Below, in pieces: positions 1 through 5,407 of a stretch of 12,950 nucleotides of DNA. This DNA comes from Flavobacteriales bacterium (GTDB lineage Bacteria > Bacteroidota > Bacteroidia > Flavobacteriales_D > Crocinitomicaceae). The stretch lies in assembly GCA_018665005.1 (NCBI GenBank), contig JABJEE010000058.1, positions 1-12,950 of the forward strand, read 5' to 3'. The translations under genes and the position numbers were made by a program. Numbering within the stretch: the stretch's first letter is position 1; every line of letters begins with the position of its first letter. Under the pieces are notes generated by a model, which was not told the origin of the DNA, did not search any database, and was given only the letters and a program-made list of their open reading frames with translations.

Positions 1-2078
1 CTACGGTTATGATCGTCCCATCCTTCTGTGGCTAGAATTAACGGAACAGCAAGGCCTAATGCCCCAGCAATACCAATGCGCATATTGGCATTTTTCATTT
101 TTACTTTTGTTTGCAATAGATCTATTATTGCGTAAACCCCAAAGCTAATCCACATCGCAAAGAAATAAAAGGATCCAGCATAAGCATAGTCTCTTTCTCT
201 TGGCTCTAAAGGCTTTTGATTCAAATAAACGACAATTGCTATACCCGTAAAAATAAAGGCAAGTGTCAGTACAAAGGCATCCTTTGGCGCCTTTAAATAA
301 TGATAAATCAAGCCAATTAACGCGAAGATTAATGGAATCAAATAATATTTATTGTTTGATTTATTTTCGCTCGTGTAAAAAGGTGAAAACTCTTGACTAC
401 CAAGCCTACTCTCATCAATGAAATTAAATCCAGAGATCCAATTACCTCTCATATTGTCTCCGTGACCTTGAATATCATTTTGTCTTCCTGAAAAGTTCCA
501 CATGAAATACCTGAAATACATCCAGTTGAGCTGATAGTCCCAAAAGTATCTGAGGTTTTCTTTTGTTGTGGGCAACCTGTAAGAAACTTGTTTAGGGTTG
601 GTTTCACTTACCGGCTTTGATTTGTCAAAGCTTGCATTATCCTCTTTAATGCCATATTCCGTATCTTCATCTTCATTCGGATCATAGCCTGACCAATATT
701 TATAACCTCTAACTTTTCTTTTGGCATTTGCATTGTTTGGTGCCAAATACATTCGAGGGAAAAATGTGGTTTGTTCATATGTTGGAGTAGCATTTTTTCT
801 AATACTTGAATTGGTCTCAAAGTACTTCTCTTTTATTTCTACATTTCCAGGAATGTTGTTATTGTATTCTTTTAGGGCCCATTTTTTTGCGTCCTCTTCT
901 TTAACAAATCCTCTAAGATCTGTATCCTCATCAACCACAACCCAACGGCGCAGATGGTAGGCGGAAATATCTTCAAACTGGTCCCGAGGATTCTCTTTTG
1001 AATTCCAATAAGGCCCGGAAAGAATAGGCGAACTTCCATATTGCTCTCTTTTCAAGTAGGAGTGAAGTGTAACCAAGTTTTCAGGGTCATTTTCATCAAG
1101 TGGAGTATTGGCATTAGATCGAATAACAATAACAGCAAAAGAACCATAACCAATTAATAAAAAGACGAGTCCCATAAGAGCGTTGGACAATAGGTGCATA
1201 TTGTTCTTTCGTGCGTAACGAACACCGAAGATGCAAAACGCGATGAGTAGCGCAAAAAAGAAAAGAGAACCCGAATAAAAAGGCAAACCCATTGAATTAA
1301 CAAATGCGGTTTCAAAGCTTGAAGCCATGGATATTGTGCCTGGTATCACCCCTTCTTGGATAAATCCGAGAATAATAATGGAAAGGATTCCCGCAATGAA
1401 AAAGCCGTTTCGGGTGGTTTCTTTTACCCTAAAATAGATGACATAACCAATCGCTGGAATAACCAGAATACCTAGAAGGTGAACCCCAATTGCCAAACCA
1501 AGAAGAAACATAATTAATAATAACCAACGATTTGGGGTAGCATTAGACGATAGCCTGTTGGCTTGAAGCTCGGACATTTCTTCATCCCATTTCAGAATGG
1601 CCCAGAAAATAACCGCGGTAAACAATGAGGCCATGGCGTATACCTCTCCTTCTACTGCGGAGAACCAAAATGAATCGGTAAAAGTATAAGCAAGAGCTCC
1701 AATGGAAGCAGACACAAAAATACCGACTTGGTCATGCTTTTCAAGTTCTTTTTTTCCTTGTAATATTAATTTCTTCAAAAGAAGGGTAATTGACCAAAAC
1801 ATGAAAAGAATGGTGAATGAACTTGACAATGCAGAAAGAGAATTGATGTAAAATGCTACATTTTCAGGGGCTGCGAAAAAAGAAAACACACGTCCCAAAA
1901 TCATATAAAGTGGAGCGCCAGGAGGATGGCCCACTTCAAGTTTATACGCCGCTGTGATATACTCTCCACAATCCCACAAACTTGCGGTATCTTCTATCGT
2001 AAACATATAAACAAGGGTGGCTATTGCGAAAATTGCCCATCCGTTAATTTTGTTGATGAAATTGTAATTCATTTTCAT
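1..2078 (-). CDS. DUF2723 / TMEM260-like membrane protein, putative protein O-mannosyltransferase (C-terminus beyond window)
   Basis: The frame stays open on the minus strand from ATG at 2078 to the window edge, giving 692 residues with no stop at the places I translated. A second in-frame ATG at 2072 could be the start instead. Family hallmarks are visible: near the N-terminus SLWDCGEYITAAY followed by GHPPGAPLY (about residues 33-58), then many hydrophobic helices. Further on come NWMYFRYFMWNFSGRQNDIQ, then PRERDYAYAGSFYFFAMW, and at the edge LILATEGWDDHNR. The family (Pfam PF11028, DUF2723) is now linked to human TMEM260, an O-mannosyltransferase of GT-C fold. Bacterial members are inferred to move a sugar from a lipid carrier onto exported proteins. 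D36 and E39 in the first external loop are candidate catalytic acids by analogy with GT-C enzymes (inference). Family members in this phylum are usually about 1000 residues, so roughly a third is missing here. The family assignment is firm; donor and acceptor are unknown. Confidence 0.9.
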   Translation of the reverse strand, partial: MKMNYNFINKINGWAIFAIATLVYMFTIEDTASLWDCGEYITAAYKLEVGHPPGAPLYMILGRVFSFFAAPENVAFYINSLSALSSSFTILFMFWSITLLLKKLILQGKKELEKHDQVGIFVSASIGALAYTFTDSFWFSAVEGEVYAMASLFTAVIFWAILKWDEEMSELQANRLSSNATPNRWLLLIMFLLGLAIGVHLLGILVIPAIGYVIYFRVKETTRNGFFIAGILSIIILGFIQEGVIPGTISMASSFETAFVNSMGLPFYSGSLFFFALLIAFCIFGVRYARKNNMHLLSNALMGLVFLLIGYGSFAVIVIRSNANTPLDENDPENLVTLHSYLKREQYGSSPILSGPYWNSKENPRDQFEDISAYHLRRWVVVDEDTDLRGFVKEEDAKKWALKEYNNNIPGNVEIKEKYFETNSSIRKNATPTYEQTTFFPRMYLAPNNANAKRKVRGYKYWSGYDPNEDEDTEYGIKEDNASFDKSKPVSETNPKQVSYRLPTTKENLRYFWDYQLNWMYFRYFMWNFSGRQNDIQGHGDNMRGNWISGFNFIDESRLGSQEFSPFYTSENKSNNKYYLIPLIFALIGLIYHYLKAPKDAFVLTLAFIFTGIAIVVYLNQKPLEPRERDYAYAGSFYFFAMWISFGVYAIIDLLQTKVKMKNANMRIGIAGALGLAVPLILATEGWDDHNR

Positions 2079-2099
2079 TTTAATTCGTTAAATAGTTTG

Positions 2100-2130
2100 C
2101 GAATTTACGAATATTAGCGGTGAGATAAAA
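2100..2130 (-). promoter_or_regulatory. Possible weak Bacteroidetes-type promoter of the DUF2723 gene
   Basis: On the minus strand TAAATTCG (2107-2100) matches the phylum -7 consensus TAnnTTTG at all but one position. TTTT lies 19 bases upstream (2130-2127), where TTTG is expected. Transcription would begin about 20 bases before the ATG at 2078. Two mismatches in AT-rich DNA make this tentative. Confidence 0.25.
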
Positions 2131-2206
2131 GATTTATACCACCCAAAAGTTTTAGGTTGAAATAATAAATTTTTTATTTCAGGAATGAATTATGAAATTA
2201 AGTTAT

Positions 2207-2214
2207 TAAATTTG
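2207..2214 (+). promoter_or_regulatory. Probable -7 element of the tRNA-Gln promoter
   Basis: TAAATTTG is an exact match to the Bacteroidetes -7 consensus TAnnTTTG. It lies 29 bases before the mature tRNA, which suits a start site near 2220 and a short 5' leader removed by RNase P. No TTTG or TTG is present at the usual 17-23 base spacing upstream, so the -33 half is weak. It is the only exact -7 match I found upstream of the tRNA and thiL, so it may serve both. Confidence 0.45.
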
Positions 2215-2243
2215 CAGGCTTGATTGAACATTTTAATCATTTT

Positions 2244-2316
2244 TGACCCATGGTGTAACTGGCAACACATCTGGTTTTGGTCCAGAAGAGTCTAGGTTCG
2301 AGCCCTAGTGGGTCAA
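2244..2316 (+). tRNA. trnQ: tRNA-Gln (anticodon UUG)
   Basis: A complete cloverleaf can be folded by eye. The acceptor stem TGACCCA (2244-2250) pairs with TGGGTCA (2309-2315), and the discriminator base is A at 2316. The short D stem is GTG/CAC. The anticodon stem TCTGG/CCAGA encloses the loop TTTTGGT, giving anticodon TTG (UUG in RNA), which reads CAA and probably CAG glutamine codons. The T arm is CTAGG-TTCGAGC-CCTAG. The U1-A72 first pair is typical of tRNA-Gln and is an identity element for GlnRS in E. coli. The 3' CCA is not encoded (the next bases are CAT), so it must be added by the CCA-adding enzyme. A strong terminator follows 8 bases later. No other tRNA lies beside it. Confidence 0.97.
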
Positions 2317-2324
2317 CATGTACT

Positions 2325-2359
2325 AAAGAGTGAATGCAGGTGCATTCACTCTTTTTTTT
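2325..2359 (+). terminator. Strong intrinsic terminator after tRNA-Gln
   Basis: Positions 2325-2338 and 2341-2354 are perfect inverted repeats (14 pairs including an outer A/T section) around a GG centre; the innermost A-T pair must open to form the loop. The right arm runs into eight T residues (2352-2359). This is a textbook Rho-independent terminator for the tRNA transcript. It ends only 11 bases before the thiL start codon. Confidence 0.92.
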
Positions 2360-2370
2360 AACCCTGAATA

Positions 2371-3405
2371 ATGAGTGAAAACACAAAAAACGAAATAGAA
2401 TCAATAGGCGAATTTGGCTTGATTGATGAATTAACTAGAGAATTTAAGTTAACGAATGATTCTAGTGTTAAGGGAATTGGTGATGATTGTGCAGTGATTT
2501 CTAGTGAAGGTGAACATTGCAAATTGCTTTCTGCCGACATGTTGGTTGAAGGTGTTCATTTTAATTTGTCCTACATGCCACTGAAGTCTTTGGGCTTTAA
2601 GGCGGTATCAGTAAATGTTTCAGATGTATATGCTATGAATGGCAAACCTGAACAAATTACCGTATCATTAGGGGTTTCCAGTAAATTCCCTGTAGAAGCA
2701 TTAAAGGAGCTTTATGCAGGGATAAAGGCGGCTTGTGAATTTTATTCAGTAGACCTTATTGGTGGAGATACGACCTCTTCCTATTCAGGACTAATTGTTT
2801 CCATATCTGTATTGGGAGTTGCGGATAAAACGAATATTTCATTTAGGTCAGGTGCAAAAGAAAATGATCTACTTATCGTCTCAGGAGATTTAGGGTCTTC
2901 TTATTTGGGTTTACAAATTTTAGAACGTGAAAAAGGTGTATTTAATGCAAATCCAAACATACAACCCAAACTGGATGGGTATGATGAGCTGATTAAAAGA
3001 CAGTTGCAGCCGATAGCTCGAAAAGATGTAATTTCTATGTTTGAAGAGATGTCTTTCAAGCCAACATCCATGATTGATATCTCAGATGGTTTAGCTTCGG
3101 AGATCATGCATCTTGCCAAATCCAGTGAGTGTAGTTTTTCGATTTACTCAGATAAACTGCCAATTGCTGAAAAAAGTATACTCACCTCGGAAGAACTCGG
3201 ATTGGATCCCTTTGTATGCGCTTTGAATGGTGGAGAGGATTATGAGTTGTTATTTACTGCTGATCAAAAAGATTTTGAAAAGTTCAAAAACAATCCAAAT
3301 TTCTCTATTATCGGCTTTGCTACGGATAAATCTAACGGGAACCTGTTAATTGACAAAAATGATAGCGCTGTTACTTTAAATGCACAAGGCTGGAGACATT
3401 TTTAA
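2371..3405 (+). CDS. thiL: Thiamine-monophosphate kinase
   Basis: ThiL phosphorylates thiamine monophosphate with ATP to make thiamine diphosphate, the last step of cofactor synthesis, in the cytoplasm. The 344-residue product is close to the usual 320-350. Motifs of the ThiL/PurM (AIR synthase-like) ATP-binding fold appear in order: IGEFGLID (12-19), GIGDDCAVI (35-43), SADMLVEGVHF (54-64), NVSDVYAMNGKP (82-93), GGDTT (131-135), SGDLGSSYLG (171-180), MIDISDGLASE (234-244) and NGGEDYELLF (286-295). The aspartates in these motifs bind Mg-ATP and phosphate in characterised relatives. The ATG at 2371 suits the family N-terminus and has no Shine-Dalgarno, as usual in this phylum. There is no other thiamine gene and no recognisable TPP riboswitch nearby. 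Its transcription is unclear because the tRNA terminator ends 11 bases before the start codon. The stop codon overlaps that of the convergent neighbour by four bases. Confidence 0.96.
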   Translation: MSENTKNEIESIGEFGLIDELTREFKLTNDSSVKGIGDDCAVISSEGEHCKLLSADMLVEGVHFNLSYMPLKSLGFKAVSVNVSDVYAMNGKPEQITVSLGVSSKFPVEALKELYAGIKAACEFYSVDLIGGDTTSSYSGLIVSISVLGVADKTNISFRSGAKENDLLIVSGDLGSSYLGLQILEREKGVFNANPNIQPKLDGYDELIKRQLQPIARKDVISMFEEMSFKPTSMIDISDGLASEIMHLAKSSECSFSIYSDKLPIAEKSILTSEELGLDPFVCALNGGEDYELLFTADQKDFEKFKNNPNFSIIGFATDKSNGNLLIDKNDSAVTLNAQGWRHF

Positions 3406-3424
3406 TCTATTCTGGGAAGATTAA
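3402..3424. repeat. Inverted repeat spanning the overlapping thiL and SPOR stop codons
   Basis: TTAATCT (3402-3408) and AGATTAA (3418-3424) are perfect 7-base inverted repeats with a 9-base loop. The left arm contains both stop codons, thiL TAA at 3403-3405 and the SPOR gene TAA at 3404-3402. Neither strand shows a T tract after the stem, so it is not a standard intrinsic terminator. It could still slow or protect the ends of the two converging transcripts. Confidence 0.4.
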
Positions 3425-3794
3425 CCAATTCTTCGTGGATGATGGAGATTACAAATTCTCCAAAAATTTCTCTTTTAATTTTTTCCGCTTCCATTTTAGT
3501 TCTGTAGTCGCCCACTTTTAAATTAAAGTGAGGATTTTCAAACACCATGTAGGTATCAGTTAATGGAAATAGTTTTAAGAATTTTCCGCGGACTCTATCA
3601 GCCTCATTCTTATCTGAGTCGAAGCAGATTTGTATCCGATAACCTTGTATTTGGTCAATTCTTTTTTCAACCTCGACAAGCTGATTTATTCTTTCATCAC
3701 AATGGATTTTAATGAAATCCGAATTCGCGCTTTGCTGACCAAAACAAAAACAGGTAAAAAATAAAGAAAATATCAAAAGGGTTTTTTTTAGCAT
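3402..3794 (-). CDS. Small exported SPOR-like domain protein
   Basis: The 130-residue product begins with a clear Sec signal peptide: MLKK, a hydrophobic core, and probable cleavage after CFG at about residue 19. There is no convincing lipobox. The mature part carries a short charged helix, then a SPOR-like fold at about 50-118: GYRIQICF (51-58), a helix with DRVRGKFLKLFP, a strand around YMVFENPHF, the typical FNLKVGDYRT (90-99), and a final helix MEAEKIKREIF. SPOR domains bind denuded peptidoglycan glycan strands, often at division sites, so a periplasmic or cell-wall role is likely, but the specific role is unknown. It lies between thiL and the act operon and is transcribed divergently from act. 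I recall similar small SPOR proteins next to act clusters in relatives, but cannot confirm this here. The start is the ATG at 3794; the upstream TATTTTCG (minus strand, 3844-3837) is a one-mismatch -7 candidate. Confidence 0.8.
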   Translation of the reverse strand: MLKKTLLIFSLFFTCFCFGQQSANSDFIKIHCDERINQLVEVEKRIDQIQGYRIQICFDSDKNEADRVRGKFLKLFPLTDTYMVFENPHFNLKVGDYRTKMEAEKIKREIFGEFVISIIHEELVNLPRID

Positions 3795-3916
3795 TTGATG
3801 TTGTGAGATGAATAAAATGAGTCGTTATTGATATTACGAAAATAAATAAAATAGTTTCATTTTCATTAAAACGCTTATTTAGAATCATTTTAAATTAATA
3901 TTTGTAGCGTTCTTTT

Positions 3917-3932
3917 TGTCACAAAAGTGTCA
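3917..3932 (+). promoter_or_regulatory. TGTCA-N6-TGTCA direct repeat, candidate activator site upstream of actA
   Basis: TGTCA occurs at 3917-3921 and again at 3928-3932, 11 bases apart and so on the same face of the helix. The second copy ends 19 bases before the -7 element at 3952, the place where the -33 element TTTG would normally stand. The centre also contains CAC-AAAA-GTG, a small inverted repeat. This arrangement fits binding of a tandem-site regulator that replaces a poor -33 contact. The regulator cannot be named from sequence. Confidence 0.4.
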
Positions 3933-3951
3933 TGTAAACAAGGAATCTTCA

Positions 3952-3959
3952 TAATTTTG
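3952..3959 (+). promoter_or_regulatory. Probable -7 element of the act-cox operon promoter
   Basis: TAATTTTG is an exact match to the Bacteroidetes consensus TAnnTTTG. It would place the transcript start near 3965, about 50 bases before the actA ATG at 4017. There is no TTTG or TTG at the usual distance upstream; the TGTCA direct repeat lies there instead. No comparably good promoter was seen between the genes downstream, so this one may drive actA to coxB and beyond. Confidence 0.55.
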
Positions 3960-4016
3960 CACACGTTTAAATGTATGTACGCAGTTTAAATTTTGACCAA
4001 TTTTAGTTTACGTTTC

Positions 4017-5375
4017 ATGAAAATAACTAATACACAACGGGTTAAGGGAATAGGTTCTGTCCTTACAGGTCTTCTCTTGTTAGCGTTTATTTCGTTATCC
4101 CCATCATATCATTCTCAAGGCGAAGCCTTATTTAAGGCAAAATGTGCTACTTGTCACGCTGTTTTTCAAAATGGGACAGGCCCAAAGTTATACGGTGCCG
4201 TTGAGCGCTGGGAAGCAGAAGGCGAAGGCGAACTTATTTATGAATGGGTTCAGAATAACGCAAAGCTAAGAGGAAGCGGAAAGTCAAAAAGAGCTGCGGC
4301 TGTTTTTGCTGAATACAAAGGAAGTGTTATGACTGTTTTTGCTGATTTAACCAATGAGCAAATAGGTTCTATTTTTGAGTGGGTAGATTCACAAGACCCT
4401 AATGCTTCAGCCGGAGGAAATGCTCAGGCAGGTTTGGAAAACGGTTCTTCGGAAGAAGAAGAAGGCGGTTTGCCTTGGACTTGGATTATTTTGGGAGTCA
4501 TGTTTGTGATTATCATAATGGCTGTTAGTGGTGTCCGAAGACAACTAAAGATAGCAACTAAAGAAAGTGGTGATTCAACAGATTCACTAACATATGTTGA
4601 AGAATTTAAAACATGGGCATGGAAATATAGATTATATGTTGGTCTTGTTACTCTTGTTTTGGTTCTCTCACTAATTGTCGGTTTATTTAAAGTGTTATAT
4701 AGTATTAATGTGATGGAGAATTATCAACCATCACAACCAATAGCTTTCCCTCATGATGTTCATGCAGGTATAAATGGAATTGATTGTAAATATTGTCACA
4801 ATTCGGTAACCAAATCAAAATCTGCGGGCATTCCTTCGGTAAATGTTTGTATGAATTGTCACAAAAAAATCAATGGTGAGGGTAAGGAGTTTAAAGGTGA
4901 AATTGATAAAATTTACACTGCCGCTGGCTGGGATCCGTCACGCGGTCCTGCAGGTGAGTACACAGGTAAAACTTCTCCGATAGTTTGGAATAAGGTACAC
5001 AATCTGCCTGATCATGTTTATTTTAATCACTCTCAACATGTTGTTGTTGGTGGGTTAGATTGTAAACAATGTCATGGTGATATGGCTAAGATGAAGGAAA
5101 CCGCAAAGGTTCAGCCTCATGGTGAATTAAATAAAATTCAAGAAAACATTGACAGTAAGATAGAATTCACCAAACCAACCTTAACTATGGGTTGGTGTAT
5201 CGAATGTCATGGACAGTCTGGTGTGGATATCGCGGGTAGCGATAATGCATATTATGATGAGATACACAACAGACTTAAGAAGAATGATTATAGCTTGTTA
5301 AACAGCTACAATGATGACGGTAAAGTTACGGTAAAAGAACTTGGGGGATGGGAATGTTCCAAGTGTCATTATTAA
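4017..5375 (+). CDS. actA: Alternative complex III subunit ActA, multiheme cytochrome c (six CxxCH motifs)
   Basis: ActA is a heme c electron-transfer subunit of ACIII, the quinol:cytochrome c/oxidase oxidoreductase that replaces the bc1 complex in many Bacteroidetes. I start it at ATG 4017 (452 residues), which gives a compact signal peptide or anchor. The frame reaches back to a TTG at 3993, but nothing supports that start. Order of parts: hydrophobic N-terminus (about 12-28); class I monoheme domain with CATCH at 43-47 and a possible Met ligand in SVMTVF; membrane helix about 153-175; short basic and acidic loop; second membrane helix about 206-230; then a periplasmic pentaheme domain with CKYCH (257), CMNCH (278), CKQCH (349), CIECH (394) and CSKCH (447), almost at the C-terminus. 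The two helices place both heme domains in the periplasm. The ActA first described, from Rhodothermus marinus, is pentaheme, so the extra N-terminal heme domain is a notable addition. It is the first gene of the operon, 32 bases before actB. Confidence 0.95.
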   Translation: MKITNTQRVKGIGSVLTGLLLLAFISLSPSYHSQGEALFKAKCATCHAVFQNGTGPKLYGAVERWEAEGEGELIYEWVQNNAKLRGSGKSKRAAAVFAEYKGSVMTVFADLTNEQIGSIFEWVDSQDPNASAGGNAQAGLENGSSEEEEGGLPWTWIILGVMFVIIIMAVSGVRRQLKIATKESGDSTDSLTYVEEFKTWAWKYRLYVGLVTLVLVLSLIVGLFKVLYSINVMENYQPSQPIAFPHDVHAGINGIDCKYCHNSVTKSKSAGIPSVNVCMNCHKKINGEGKEFKGEIDKIYTAAGWDPSRGPAGEYTGKTSPIVWNKVHNLPDHVYFNHSQHVVVGGLDCKQCHGDMAKMKETAKVQPHGELNKIQENIDSKIEFTKPTLTMGWCIECHGQSGVDIAGSDNAYYDEIHNRLKKNDYSLLNSYNDDGKVTVKELGGWECSKCHY

Positions 5376-5407
5376 TTGAGAATTTTCTATTGTAAGCATA
5401 AAAAAGT

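Noticed and set aside
721..960. Plus-strand open frame opposite the DUF2723 gene
   Set aside because: The minus-strand frame encodes conserved family motifs through this region; the plus-strand frame resembles nothing and is a shadow.
1926..2117. Plus-strand open frame opposite the start of the DUF2723 gene
   Set aside because: It overlaps the most conserved N-terminal motifs of the real gene and shows no protein-like features.
2317..2370. Riboswitch (TPP) ahead of thiL
   Set aside because: Only 54 bases separate tRNA and thiL and most are the terminator hairpin; no THI-box sequence is present.
3402..3424. Bidirectional intrinsic terminator between thiL and the SPOR gene
   Set aside because: The stem is short and AT-rich and neither strand has a T tract after it.
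3911..3932. FNR or Crp operator upstream of actA
   Set aside because: The inverted symmetry here (CAC-AAAA-GTG) does not match TTGAT-N4-ATCAA or TGTGA-N6-TCACA; the direct repeat is the better description.
3993..4016. Longer actA start at the TTG codon 3993
   Set aside because: It adds eight residues before a normal signal-like N-terminus, uses a rare start codon, and has no support; ATG at 4017 gives a better start and leader.
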